A DNA stretch of 64,000 nt, taken from contig JAUNJL010000007.1 of assembly GCA_030533315.1 (NCBI GenBank), positions 1 through 64,000 on the forward strand, written 5' to 3'. Each line of letters opens with the position of its first letter. Position 1 is the first letter of the stretch. The notes below the pieces were generated by a model. It ran no database searches. It worked only from the letters and a program-made list of their open reading frames with translations, and was not told the origin of the DNA. Shown here in pieces: positions 16,601 to 25,325 of this stretch. Both the position numbers and the translations under genes were made by a program. This stretch comes from Eubacteriales bacterium (GTDB lineage: Bacteria > Bacillota_A > Clostridia > Lachnospirales > Lachnospiraceae).

Positions 16601-16945
16601 TTACAGGGAAAACACCAGGATTCCCACAAGGATCACCAGCAGCCCCAGCAGCCTTCGTTTCGTGAAGTGTTCTTTTAAGATCCAAAAGCCCAGGACAGAT
16701 ACAAAAATGTAGCTGAAGGACTCGATCACCGGAGCCCAGGACAGAGGCACCCTTTTTAAGGCGATCATGGTAAGGATGGTGGACAGGAATAAAAGCCCGT
16801 ACCCCGTCAGCACGTGCAGGTTCAGGTACTCCCGGATCCTGGAGGGATAAGACCTGTCCGCCGATATCTTCAGTAGGATCTGGGAGACGGACGCCGCCAG
16901 CACGGATAAAAGAAGAATGCCGATGTGAAGCTTCATACTACTCAT
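16601..16945 (-). CDS. Half-size DMT/EamA membrane protein, probable lipid-sugar flippase subunit
   Basis: This 114-residue protein has four predicted helices. The C-terminal half ends in WILKEHFTKRRLLGLLVILVG, typical of EmrE/ArnE-ArnF-like small DMT proteins. ArnE and ArnF form a heterodimer that flips undecaprenyl-phosphate-aminoarabinose. A matching second half-size protein is encoded immediately upstream with an 8-bp overlap, next to an ArnC/GtrB-like synthase, so a flippase role fits better than drug export. That role is inferred from context. Confidence 0.75.
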   Translation of the reverse strand: MSSMKLHIGILLLSVLAASVSQILLKISADRSYPSRIREYLNLHVLTGYGLLFLSTILTMIALKRVPLSWAPVIESFSYIFVSVLGFWILKEHFTKRRLLGLLVILVGILVFSL

Positions 16946-17294
16946 TGGACGTCACCACCAGATAGATCCCTGCAAATATGATGGCCGCTCCCAGGACCAT
17001 GTTCCAGGTGATCCTTTCCTGAAAAAGCAGGGCCCCGAAAACCATCCCCCAGACCAGGCTCACCGGCTTGTTTGCGTAGGCGACGGTCACTGGCAGGCGC
17101 TTTAGGATCTGCTGCCACACCAGAGCATAGACCGCCATAATGGCAAGCACCGCCCCGTACCACAGCAAAAAACCGCCCATCTCTGTCTGCCTTGCCGCCA
17201 TCTTGGAGCAAATCCCGCTAAGGGAGCTGAGAAACAAAATGAGATGGAGGGCCGCATACAGCACAGGGGATCTTTTTTCTCTTTGTTCTTTCAT
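16938..17294 (-). CDS. Half-size DMT/EamA membrane protein, partner of the downstream gene
   Basis: This 118-residue protein has four helices, with the segment LPVTVAYANKPVSLVWGMVFG, typical of small DMT transporters, and an IYLVVTSNE tail. It overlaps the next DMT gene by 8 bp, as expected for subunits of an antiparallel heterodimer. No strong ribosome site is visible in front of ATG 17294, although the upstream ATP-grasp stop is only 15 nt away. A likely task is to flip the undecaprenyl-linked sugar made by the neighbouring GT2 enzyme. Confidence 0.75.
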   Translation of the reverse strand: MKEQREKRSPVLYAALHLILFLSSLSGICSKMAARQTEMGGFLLWYGAVLAIMAVYALVWQQILKRLPVTVAYANKPVSLVWGMVFGALLFQERITWNMVLGAAIIFAGIYLVVTSNE

Positions 17295-17309
17295 GTTATT
17301 TTCCCATAA

Positions 17310-18503
17310 TTATCCTTCAAATTCAATGCTTATTTTTCCCAAAATTTCACGGAGACGCCGCCTGCATCCCTCCAGGGTGTCTCCCGCAAGGATCACCTGG
17401 CCGATCCGGTCCCGCCCGTTGGTATAGGGGCGGATCTGGTCTCCCGGAGAAATATTGAAGGAAAGGTCCAGAATGTCCTCTCCCCCCAGGTCTCCCTGAT
17501 GGATCGCCCTCACCACCCCGCCTTCGGACGAGCCGAGAATGTGGGATAAGGCGGCAGGATGGCCCTTTTTCTGAAGGAACATGACCTCCACCTCCATATC
17601 CAGAGCAAGCCGGACAATGGCTTCGTAATAATCGATTCCCAGACAGGCTCCCACCAGCTCCGGAAGACAGGTACCTCCTGCCCGCCCCGTCAGCTCCACC
17701 ACGTACACCTGATTTCCTCTTCGGATCAGGTCACAGTTGACGGGGCAGTTATCCAGTCCCAGCGCCCGGATGGCTCTCTCCACCCGCTTCCTCACAAGAG
17801 AGCCCAGGGCAGCCTCCTCCTCAAAGGGGAGGGAATGTCCCACGGGAGTGGCAATTCCCTCCGGCGTGACCAAGCTCTCCGTGTTGTCCGCCAAAAAATA
17901 AAGGAGCCTTCCGTCCTTGACCATGGCCTCCGCTCCAAAAAGAGTTCCCTGAATGAACTCCTCCACCAGGCAGTAGTCCCTTCGGGTGGCCTCCATGGTC
18001 CTCTCATAATTGCGAAGGGCCTCCTCGCGGCTGTCACAGCGGAAGATCCCCCTGCTTCCCATCAGATCCACCGCCTTCAGGATCACGGGAAAGCTCAGCT
18101 CCCCCAGCGCCTTCTCCAGCTCCTCCCTGCTTTTGACGCAGCGATAGGCCGCCGTAACGACCCCTTCTCTTCGGAAGGCTTCCTTCATCCGATATTTATC
18201 CGACGCTAAAAGAGCCGCCTCCCTGGTGGGCCCAGGCAGCCCCATGGCCTGGCACAGGGCACCGATGGACGCCATCCCCGCATCCAGACAGCAGGTGGCA
18301 ACGCCGTCAATGTTCCTTTTTTTTCCTTCTCTCACCACCTCATCCGGGCTGGCAATGTCCACGCAGGCCATCTCGTCCGCAGCAAAAAAACCGGGCCAGT
18401 CCCCGGGGGTGCTGGCCGCTATGGTATAGACTCCCAGCCTCTTCGCCGCCTGGATGAGGGGAAGCTGGGAATAGCTGGCTCCCAGGATCATCAGTTTTTT
18501 CAT
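17310..18503 (-). CDS. ATP-grasp carboxylate-amine ligase, type 2 in the locus
   Basis: This 397-residue cytoplasmic enzyme opens with a pre-ATP-grasp fold (LMILGASYSQLPLI). An ATP-grasp domain follows, with FPVILKAVDLMGSRGI, VEEFIQG and the metal/ATP end segment YVVELTGRAGGT, and then a C-terminal cap of about 100 residues. ATP-grasp ligases join a carboxylate to an amine through an acyl phosphate. In this locus the amine could be the 4-amino-sugar made by the WecE-like enzyme and the acid an amino acid, but that is inferred. ATG 18503 has GAGGGG upstream. It is only moderately similar to the other ATP-grasp protein here. Confidence 0.8.
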   Translation of the reverse strand: MKKLMILGASYSQLPLIQAAKRLGVYTIAASTPGDWPGFFAADEMACVDIASPDEVVREGKKRNIDGVATCCLDAGMASIGALCQAMGLPGPTREAALLASDKYRMKEAFRREGVVTAAYRCVKSREELEKALGELSFPVILKAVDLMGSRGIFRCDSREEALRNYERTMEATRRDYCLVEEFIQGTLFGAEAMVKDGRLLYFLADNTESLVTPEGIATPVGHSLPFEEEAALGSLVRKRVERAIRALGLDNCPVNCDLIRRGNQVYVVELTGRAGGTCLPELVGACLGIDYYEAIVRLALDMEVEVMFLQKKGHPAALSHILGSSEGGVVRAIHQGDLGGEDILDLSFNISPGDQIRPYTNGRDRIGQVILAGDTLEGCRRRLREILGKISIEFEG

Positions 18504-18559
18504 AAGTCCGTACCCCTCGTCACTTTCCCATACATCTTATCTCTTACACGGGGCATCTG

Positions 18560-19723
18560 TCAACCGGTTCCTCCCCAGCCGCCCCACAGGCTCTCCATCT
18601 CCTCCGCCGTTTCCGTCTGCAGAATGAAAAAACCGAAGCGGCTTCCGCTGTCCGTCACCGTGCGCTCACCAGGATGTCCGTCCTGGACAAATTCTCGGAT
18701 CGCTTGGGGTGCGGTCCTGCGGATCTTCTCATAGAGAGCCAGATCTCTCTCTTCCATGATGAAGCGGATGGCCGCACATGCTCTCCTGGGCGTCTCCGAA
18801 AATCTGGGAGGCCTCCCCACGGCGCAGTCCACCACCATTTTTACAAAATCCTCTCCCGTGGACAGGGGCACCAGGTGAGAACCAATACAATCCCCTCCCA
18901 TGCGGGAGCCGATCTCGATGATGCGGATCCTCCCCCGCCTATCTATGCGAAATTCACTGTGGCCGGCCCCACAGCGGACGCCCAGTGCGTCCAGGCCGGC
19001 AAAGACCATCTCTTTCGCCCCCTCCTCTTCCTCTCTGGTGAGCAGGGCCGGCTGCATATGTCCCGTCTCAATGTAGTGGGGACTTCCCGTGGTAAACTTT
19101 CTGGTGATGGCAAGGCAGGTGTGCCTTCCCTCAAAGGATATGGTCTCCATACTATACTCCTGCCCCTCCAGGTATCCCTCCACCATGGCCCGGCCCTCAA
19201 AGGATTGGCTGCAGGCCCTTTGGATGGCCTCCTTTAAGTCTTCCTGACACTCCACCCTGGTGATGGCCCTGCTCCCGGAACGATCCGTAGGCTTCACCAC
19301 CACGGGAAAGACCGGAGGCCTCACCTCGTCCTCCCCTTTTGCCACTGCAAAATACGGGACGGGAAGCCCCGCCTCCCTAAAAGCCCTGCGCATGGCATAT
19401 TTGTTCGTGGATCTCCAGATACAGTCCCTGGCGTTTCCCGGCAGTCCCAGGCCCTCCGACACATACTGAACCGTAATGTTGGCCAGGTCTGAGCCGATGG
19501 TTGCGACTCCCTCCGGCCGAAGCCTCCGGCAGATCTCCAGGATCTCCTCCTTCTGGGTGATGCTGATCTCGTAGAAGAAGTCCGCATCCTCTGCCCCCAC
19601 CGCACCCTCTCTCCATGCAAAGACATGGGTCGTATAACCCATGTCCTTCGCTTTTCTTATGAGAGGGCGCTGAAAATCATTTGCACCAATGATCACAAAA
19701 TTTTTCATAGCCCTATTTTTCAT
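18560..19723 (-). CDS. ATP-grasp carboxylate-amine ligase, type 1 in the locus
   Basis: This 387-residue enzyme begins FVIIGANDFQRPLIRKAK (pre-ATP-grasp fold). The ATP-grasp signatures are FPVVVKPTDRSGSRAI, VEGYLEGQEYSMET and IIEIGSRMGGDCIG, as in carbamoyl-phosphate-synthase-like ligases. The substrate is unknown. ATG 19723 overlaps the end of the lysozyme gene by 11 bp; a second ATG at 19708 is possible, since neither has ideal spacing from AAGGAG. It is the first enzyme after the lysozyme and is followed by a second, divergent ATP-grasp gene, so the two may act in sequence on one sugar or peptide. Confidence 0.8.
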   Translation of the reverse strand: MKNRAMKNFVIIGANDFQRPLIRKAKDMGYTTHVFAWREGAVGAEDADFFYEISITQKEEILEICRRLRPEGVATIGSDLANITVQYVSEGLGLPGNARDCIWRSTNKYAMRRAFREAGLPVPYFAVAKGEDEVRPPVFPVVVKPTDRSGSRAITRVECQEDLKEAIQRACSQSFEGRAMVEGYLEGQEYSMETISFEGRHTCLAITRKFTTGSPHYIETGHMQPALLTREEEEGAKEMVFAGLDALGVRCGAGHSEFRIDRRGRIRIIEIGSRMGGDCIGSHLVPLSTGEDFVKMVVDCAVGRPPRFSETPRRACAAIRFIMEERDLALYEKIRRTAPQAIREFVQDGHPGERTVTDSGSRFGFFILQTETAEEMESLWGGWGGTG

Positions 19724-21287
19724 AACTCCTTACGACAAGGCCATTTTTATCGAACTGATAAACCCGGCCGTTGATGGTGCACCTGGTGTTTTCCACCCGA
19801 GCTCCCCGCAGCTCGCCTGACGGACGGAAGTAGTAGCGTTTTCCTCTGATGACAGCCCAGCCGGTCTTCGCCCTTCCGCTTCTCTTGAAGTAATATGTAT
19901 TGCTTCTTCCATCCTCCTCCAGGGTAAGGAAGCCTCTGTTGAAGCGGACGCCGTTCTTCCCATAATACATGATCTTTCCTTTCCGCTCCACCTTCTTGTT
20001 GGTACACAGAACCCTTGTCTCCATGTCGAAATAATAATATTTCCCTTTGACCCTCTGGGCCCCCTTCAGGGCAAGACCATATTTTCCCATGTAATACCGG
20101 TTTCCGCCCTTTTTCACCCATCTGTTGGTGACCCGCACTCCGTTTTTGTCCACATAAAAGATCTTTCCGTTCAGGTTCAAAAGCTTATTTACATACAGGT
20201 AGCCCTTTGTTGGATGGAAGTAATAATGCTTTCCATCGATCTCCTGCCAGCCCAGAGCCATCTCCCCGTTTTCGTAATAATATTTTTTCCCATCTACGGT
20301 CTCCCAGCCATCCTCCTCTTCCTCCGTCTCACTGTCCTGGCCGGGGGTGGTATCCGCCTTGGCCGCGGGCTCATATCCCTCCAATGCCGAAGTCCTGGGC
20401 ACTACCAGCTTCGTGTAATCCACAAAGCCATAATTGAGATCCACGTTGTTTTCCTTGGGAATACCGTCGATCAGCCCCTTGGTGGTGACCATGTAGGAGC
20501 CGGAGCCCAGGTTCCCTGCCGTACACTGCCAGATGCCGTAGTTGTATTTGTCCCTGTCCGGCGCCGGCTTCGTGTCGCTGTAGCTGGCCAGCCATACCGG
20601 GATGCCGGAAAGGCGGCTCATGTCCACGTGGTTGTCATACCAGTTGGGATTCAGATAGACCATGGGGGTGTAGCCGGCCGCCCTGACCTCGTTGCAGAAG
20701 GCAAGGGCGATCTGCGCCACCTTCGCCTTGGAAAGCTCTGCCATTTTGGAATACTCTATGTCAAAGACCACCGGATAGGACACCAGATAGCCGTCCATCT
20801 GGCGGATGGCCAGCTGCGCCTCCTTCAGCGCCGTCCTGGTGTTGGTGGCCAGACTGTACACGTAGGTTCCCACCGGCACCCCTGCCTGGTTGGCCTGGGT
20901 CATGTTGTGGTCATAATACTTGTCCAGGTGATTCAGGCCATAGGATATACGCACAAAGGCAAAATCCACATCCGAGTTCTTGACCTTCCTCCAATCGATC
21001 CTTCCCTGCCACTCAGACACGTCGATGCCTCTTGTCACCACGTCAGGGACCACGTTTCCGCTTCCGTTATAGTAAACGCCGTTTACCCGCTTCCACGCAT
21101 TTTTGCTAACAGAAGAGCCGGTGGTATCTCCCACCCTCTGCAGCCTATCCGCAATGTTCACGTTCTGACGGATCAGCGCAGGATTCACGTCCGCACCGCT
21201 CACCCTCCTGGGCTGCAGGGTTCCAAGCCCCACTCCCACCATCAATGCGAAAAGTCCAGCCGTCCATAGCTTTTTCCATTTTTTCAT
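19713..21287 (-). CDS. Secreted GH25 lysozyme with choline-binding-type repeats
   Basis: This 524-residue muramidase has a signal peptide (about 1-31, MKKWKKLWTAG onward). The GH25 catalytic domain spans roughly 85-300: GIDVSEWQG holds the first acidic residue, VFDIEYS the DxE pair, and GIWQCTAG lies near the end. From about 335 to the end there are six or seven aromatic-glycine repeats of the type GKxYYF...G, the cell-wall-binding (choline-binding) fold. It heads the polysaccharide operon and has its own good promoter at 21434-21462. Its stop overlaps the ATP-grasp start, suggesting co-transcription with surface-polymer genes. It may remodel wall at sites of polymer attachment. Confidence 0.9.
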   Translation of the reverse strand: MKKWKKLWTAGLFALMVGVGLGTLQPRRVSGADVNPALIRQNVNIADRLQRVGDTTGSSVSKNAWKRVNGVYYNGSGNVVPDVVTRGIDVSEWQGRIDWRKVKNSDVDFAFVRISYGLNHLDKYYDHNMTQANQAGVPVGTYVYSLATNTRTALKEAQLAIRQMDGYLVSYPVVFDIEYSKMAELSKAKVAQIALAFCNEVRAAGYTPMVYLNPNWYDNHVDMSRLSGIPVWLASYSDTKPAPDRDKYNYGIWQCTAGNLGSGSYMVTTKGLIDGIPKENNVDLNYGFVDYTKLVVPRTSALEGYEPAAKADTTPGQDSETEEEEDGWETVDGKKYYYENGEMALGWQEIDGKHYYFHPTKGYLYVNKLLNLNGKIFYVDKNGVRVTNRWVKKGGNRYYMGKYGLALKGAQRVKGKYYYFDMETRVLCTNKKVERKGKIMYYGKNGVRFNRGFLTLEEDGRSNTYYFKRSGRAKTGWAVIRGKRYYFRPSGELRGARVENTRCTINGRVYQFDKNGLVVRSYEK

Positions 21288-21433
21288 CCATATCCTCCTC
21301 CAGCCACAGGCCTTGCGCCGCTCCTCCGCCGTCTGCTTTCACCAGCCAGCGGACGGACGCCTGCAAAAGACAAGGCCTTCATGGCAAATGTTAAATTTTG
21401 TTTCATATTTTATTACATTTTTGTTACCTGCTC

Positions 21434-21462
21434 ATTATAACGAATTTCTCCCCTAATTTCAA
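21434..21462 (-). promoter_or_regulatory. Sigma-A promoter of the lysozyme/polysaccharide operon
   Basis: On the minus strand TTGAAA (21457-21462) and TATAAT (21434-21439) are 17 bp apart, close to consensus. It is the best promoter visible upstream of the 19-kb cluster. Confidence 0.75.
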
Positions 21463-21506
21463 TCCTTATTTTCCCCGAGAGTCTTCCCCGTCCTCCCACA
21501 GAAACA

Positions 21507-21576
21507 GGACCGCCCAAGGGCGGTCCCGCTGTCTGCCAAGAGGCAGGACCACCCTCAGAATATCTGAGTGCGGTCC
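21507..21576 (-). terminator. Cluster of three hairpins after the L,D-transpeptidase gene
   Basis: GGACCGCCC/GGGCGGTCC (21507-21526) is a perfect 9-bp stem. CTGCC/GGCAG (21533-21546) follows. CTCAG/CTGAG (21554-21568) is enclosed by GGACC/GGTCC (21546-21576). They lie just past the transpeptidase stop and upstream of the lysozyme promoter. There is no T tract, so termination is inferred from position and stem strength. Confidence 0.5.
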
Positions 21577-21589
21577 CGCCCCATATCGG

Positions 21590-23725
21590 TCATTGATTCT
21601 CTTTTAGTTCCGGGTCGGTAGGATCGAAGGTGTAGGGTGGCTTCAAAGGCTTCAGGGGATTGCGTCCCAGCGGGCCCTTAAAGACCTCCTGCTCCCGGTA
21701 AGCGCCATCCAGGATGGTGATGGGCGCTCCACCGCATTTTTCGTAGATCCATTTTGCATCGGCCACGCAAACCCGGATGCAGCCGTGAGAGGCCGGCTGT
21801 CCAAGGAGGTTGTAGTAACCAGCCGGAACCTGGTAGGGATCCGGGCTTCCTCCCGGAACAGAATGGATGAACACGCCCCCGGTCACGTGGGTACCGTATT
21901 GGCCCCAGGAATTTTCCATCAGAGACTGCCATCTGGCGCTGGGACTGAGACGGAAGGTTCCCACCGGTGTGGGCGTATCAGCCCGCCCCACCGACACCCG
22001 CACGGAGCGCACGGGAACGGTACGGCTGGAATTGTACGCCGTCAGCACCCCGTTTACCCGGTCTACGACCAGGGAATAAGGCCCGGCTACCCGATCAGAC
22101 ACGTCATTGATCCGGTACCCGTCCTTGTCAAAGTAATAGGTCAGTCCCTGGATGACCTTGCTGGTGTTTTTCACAAAACCCTGCTTTTCAGGATCTATGT
22201 AACGCACCAGGTTCTTTGCGTCATTCTCGATGACCCAGCCCGTGGCGAACCGCCCGCTGTTGTCCAGATAACCGCTCACAGAGCCTTTCTTGATAAAGGT
22301 GTCCGTGACCGCCTTGTAGTTCTTGAAGTAATAAGCATGGCCGCCGATGGTCTTCCACCCGGATCTTTTTAATTTTCCATTGGCGTTTGCATAATACCAA
22401 TTTCTGCCGCGGTTCACCAGTCTGCCCTTCACCATCTTTCCTGCCCGCTTGGATGAGGTAGATGGCTCAAAGAAGTACATGCTTCCGTTCATCTCCGTGG
22501 GGCCGCTGGCAAGCATTCCATTTTTCTTGAAGTAATAGCCAGATCTCAGAAGCTTGTCCTGATAATGGTTCCCCTTTCGGTTAAAGAAAAACCAGCCGTA
22601 AAACCTTCCGTTGATCGTCACCTTCTGCCAGCCGGTCTTTTTTACCACCTTTCCCGGCGTCCTGCCGAAATAGTACAGGCGGTCTCCCGCTCCGCTGCAG
22701 CGATACCAGCGGTTCTTCCAGGTCACCCTGGCGCCGGATCTTCCCACGTAATACCTGCTCCCCTTGTAGGTCACAAGGCGGTTTCTGTAAACTCTTCCCG
22801 CAGAGTCCGTCAGGTAGTATCTGCCGTCCTCCGCCTTCTTCATGGTGTTTTTCAGAAGGTATCCCTGCCTGTCCAGCAGATACAGGCTGTCCCCCATGCG
22901 GGACTCGTCCAGCTTCGTGACCCTGATGCCGTGGGTATCCAACTTTCCTCTGTTGGCCGGATCCTGGCTGCCGGTGTTGTAGTGGAGCCATCTCTCCCTG
23001 CCCGTCTGACCCTGGGAGCGCCATCCCGTATACATCTCTCCCGGTATTCCTTTGGCATTTGCGGTCTCCGTGAAGTAATACTGGGCCGGGGTCCCTCCCT
23101 GGGTGAGGGTGATCTCACCGGTGCGGGGTACGCCCTGATCATCCAGGCAGTAGCAGCGGCCATGGATCTCAAAATATCCGGGGAATCTGCCGGCTGCCGT
23201 CTCCTGAGCCGCCAGCTGGGGGATAGGAACCGCCTTTCCCTGACCATCATAGTATGCAAAGGCCCCCTTTGCCGGGTCCCACTGCCACGTATTCGGGGCA
23301 GCCGCACCTGTCTCCGGAGCAGAATCCACGCCGCTGGAGAACACGGCGTCCACAGACAGCGGCCCTTCGGGCTCCCCCTCCGGCTGAGAAGCGGCTTCCT
23401 CCGAGGGCACGTCCTCCATCTGGGACTCAAAGGCCTGGCCTTCCCAGGCATCCAGCTCCATCCCTTCCTCCGGGATGACCTCCTGGATCACCGGCTCCTC
23501 CTGAGACTCCCAGAAAGTGCTCCCCTCTCCAAGATCCTCCTGGGAAGGCTCATCCTCACCGGCCACCTGGATCTCCTCCCCTTCTGCAGCCGCCTCCGGC
23601 TGGGAGATAAATTCCACAGAAACCATCGGCTCTGCTGACAGATCCAGGGCCGCGGCTCCAGCCTGAGCCGTCATGGACAGAACAAGGGCCGCAGTCAACA
23701 TTCCCGTTATAAGTCTTTTTTTCAC
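21590..23725 (-). CDS. Secreted L,D-transpeptidase (YkuD) with cell-wall-binding repeats
   Basis: This 711-residue protein has a signal peptide (1 to about 25), an acidic Glu/Pro-rich spacer to about 150, and a long run of aromatic-glycine choline-binding-type repeats to about 560. The C-terminal YkuD domain starts near YSLVVDRVNGVLTAY and carries SHGCIRV with catalytic C649. YkuD enzymes make 3-3 peptidoglycan cross-links or anchor proteins to the wall. GTG at 23725 was chosen because AGGAGG is exactly 6 nt upstream and a signal peptide follows; the longer open frame overlaps HPr. It is last of a cdaA-cdaR-HPr gene row. Confidence 0.9.
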   Translation of the reverse strand: MKKRLITGMLTAALVLSMTAQAGAAALDLSAEPMVSVEFISQPEAAAEGEEIQVAGEDEPSQEDLGEGSTFWESQEEPVIQEVIPEEGMELDAWEGQAFESQMEDVPSEEAASQPEGEPEGPLSVDAVFSSGVDSAPETGAAAPNTWQWDPAKGAFAYYDGQGKAVPIPQLAAQETAAGRFPGYFEIHGRCYCLDDQGVPRTGEITLTQGGTPAQYYFTETANAKGIPGEMYTGWRSQGQTGRERWLHYNTGSQDPANRGKLDTHGIRVTKLDESRMGDSLYLLDRQGYLLKNTMKKAEDGRYYLTDSAGRVYRNRLVTYKGSRYYVGRSGARVTWKNRWYRCSGAGDRLYYFGRTPGKVVKKTGWQKVTINGRFYGWFFFNRKGNHYQDKLLRSGYYFKKNGMLASGPTEMNGSMYFFEPSTSSKRAGKMVKGRLVNRGRNWYYANANGKLKRSGWKTIGGHAYYFKNYKAVTDTFIKKGSVSGYLDNSGRFATGWVIENDAKNLVRYIDPEKQGFVKNTSKVIQGLTYYFDKDGYRINDVSDRVAGPYSLVVDRVNGVLTAYNSSRTVPVRSVRVSVGRADTPTPVGTFRLSPSARWQSLMENSWGQYGTHVTGGVFIHSVPGGSPDPYQVPAGYYNLLGQPASHGCIRVCVADAKWIYEKCGGAPITILDGAYREQEVFKGPLGRNPLKPLKPPYTFDPTDPELKENQ

Positions 23726-23747
23726 ACCGAACCTCCTTATATTCTCC

Positions 23748-24011
23748 CTATTCGCCCAGACCGCTCTCCACGGCCCTGCACAGGCTTTCCAGCGCTTCCG
23801 CCTCGTCCTCTCCGTCACAGACGATTTCCATCTCGTCTCCGCACTTGATACAAGCCCCCAGAACACTGAGCACGCTCTTGGCATTCGCCTCCGTGTCCTG
23901 AAAGACCAGATGGATCTTGGATTTGTATTTTACGGCCTCCTTGCACAGCAGTCCCGCCGGCCGCAGATGAAGCCCGGAGGGATTGTGGACGGTTACCTTG
24001 CGGCTTACCAT
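23748..24011 (-). CDS. ptsH: HPr-family phosphocarrier protein
   Basis: This 87-residue protein has the HPr histidine H15 in GLHLRPAG and the regulatory serine S46 in NAKSVLSVLGA, the classic pair for PTS phosphotransfer and HPr-kinase control in Firmicutes. It could be the general HPr or a Crh-like paralogue, but the intact H15 favours a phosphotransfer role. AAGGAG lies upstream of ATG 24011. It sits 15 nt downstream of cdaR and 22 nt upstream of the transpeptidase gene, an unusual location for ptsH because no enzyme I gene is near. Confidence 0.88.
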   Translation of the reverse strand: MVSRKVTVHNPSGLHLRPAGLLCKEAVKYKSKIHLVFQDTEANAKSVLSVLGACIKCGDEMEIVCDGEDEAEALESLCRAVESGLGE

Positions 24012-24026
24012 ATGCTCTTCACTCCT

Positions 24027-25325
24027 TTATCCTTTGTTCTCCTCTGGGCTGGTGATGGCGGATATGGTCACCGCCGCCGTCACCTCCCTCAGAAGCTGAT
24101 AGCCCTTGGGAAGCTTTATGGTGACCGGGATCTCGTAGCTTCCCTCCGTCTTGTCCTTCAGATCCACAGAGGCCCGGATATCCGCCGTTCCCAGCTTCTC
24201 GATATCTCTCTCGTCCCCCTTGATGCGAACCTCGATCTTATCCATATCGAAAGCGTACTGCAGATCGCCCGGAGCGTTCTCCACCGCCACCTCGTTGGCG
24301 GGAATGGTGAAGGACCGGCTTCCCTCCGGCAGTACCACCACGTTTACCCAGACGTCCTCGCTGGTCCCACTGATCAGCTTCGTGTTCTCCGGTATCACGT
24401 CCGACAGGCTCACCTTCGTCTCCACGTCCCCGGTGGCACCGGAAATATCCGTATTCTCGCCGGCGATCCAAAGGATGTTCTCCTCCAGCCGAAGGTTCTC
24501 CAGAGCCTCGTCCGTCCCGGCCAGGCTGATGGTATCCGGCACGGTCTTCACGCTGTCCACCTGATAGCCCGCAGCCGGCTCTCCCACGTAGTTGGCCTTG
24601 ATCTTCACTTCGGAGCGGATCTTCCAGAACCGGGTAGTAACCAGCACCTTGGGGTTGTCGATGGTCAGGTAAGCCATCTTCCCCTCGGTCAGCACGTCCT
24701 GGTTCTTGTCGATGACCTGAAGACTGACCTCCATCGTCTCATCCTTGTTTTTGTTGTTTACGGAGCAGTAAGCGCTCACTCTGTCTATTTTATTAATCAG
24801 GGACTTTGGCCCTGTAATCCGCACTTTCTCCGGACTGGTGGTCTGGCTCCCCACCTCGTAGCCCTTGGCCGGCTTCGTCTCCCCGTAAGTGGCGCTGATC
24901 ACGAAGTCCTGGGTCGCCTTCTCCTCCAGTGTCACTTCCATGTACTGGGGACTGATGCGGATATTTTCTGCGGAGATCCCGCTGCAGGACGCCGTCATAG
25001 GCACCATCACAGGCTTGGTGTCCAGGTTGCCCGCCTGCTGCAGGTCCGCCGTGACGGAAATGTCCGCGGAGGTGAGGCGGCTCAGAATCTTTCTGTCCGC
25101 CGTGACAGTAACCCGGACAGGGTCCGGGTCACTGTTCTGCATCACCATTTTGTTGTCACTGTCCACGTAGGCCTTGTTGATAACCTCCACGTTTTCGCCT
25201 GGGATCACGATGGTCTTTGACTTGATGGGATTGTCCACATTGACCACGATGAGCCACACCAGGATTCCCACGAAGACCGACATGATCTTCAAAGGAATGT
25301 TGCCGGTCCATTTTCTATTCTTCAT
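24027..25325 (-). CDS. cdaR: CdaR/YbbR-domain regulator of c-di-AMP cyclase
   Basis: This 432-residue protein has one N-terminal membrane helix (about 9-28, with IMSVFVGILVWLIVVNVDNP) and four or so extracytoplasmic YbbR-type beta repeats marked by recurrent V.I.G......I........D.S. CdaR binds CdaA in the membrane and modulates c-di-AMP synthesis. Its ATG overlaps the cdaA gene end by 11 bp, with GGGAGGG upstream, supporting coupled expression. glmM, commonly next in line, is absent here; ptsH follows instead. Confidence 0.92.
   Translation of the reverse strand: MKNRKWTGNIPLKIMSVFVGILVWLIVVNVDNPIKSKTIVIPGENVEVINKAYVDSDNKMVMQNSDPDPVRVTVTADRKILSRLTSADISVTADLQQAGNLDTKPVMVPMTASCSGISAENIRISPQYMEVTLEEKATQDFVISATYGETKPAKGYEVGSQTTSPEKVRITGPKSLINKIDRVSAYCSVNNKNKDETMEVSLQVIDKNQDVLTEGKMAYLTIDNPKVLVTTRFWKIRSEVKIKANYVGEPAAGYQVDSVKTVPDTISLAGTDEALENLRLEENILWIAGENTDISGATGDVETKVSLSDVIPENTKLISGTSEDVWVNVVVLPEGSRSFTIPANEVAVENAPGDLQYAFDMDKIEVRIKGDERDIEKLGTADIRASVDLKDKTEGSYEIPVTIKLPKGYQLLREVTAAVTISAITSPEENKG

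Larger units (their letters stand above)
21288..21589. other. Intergenic region with lysozyme promoter and hairpin cluster
   Basis: This gap holds an AT-rich lysozyme leader of about 145 nt, the promoter at 21434-21462, and a group of three GC-rich hairpins between 21507 and 21576. I see no gene. Confidence 0.6.
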
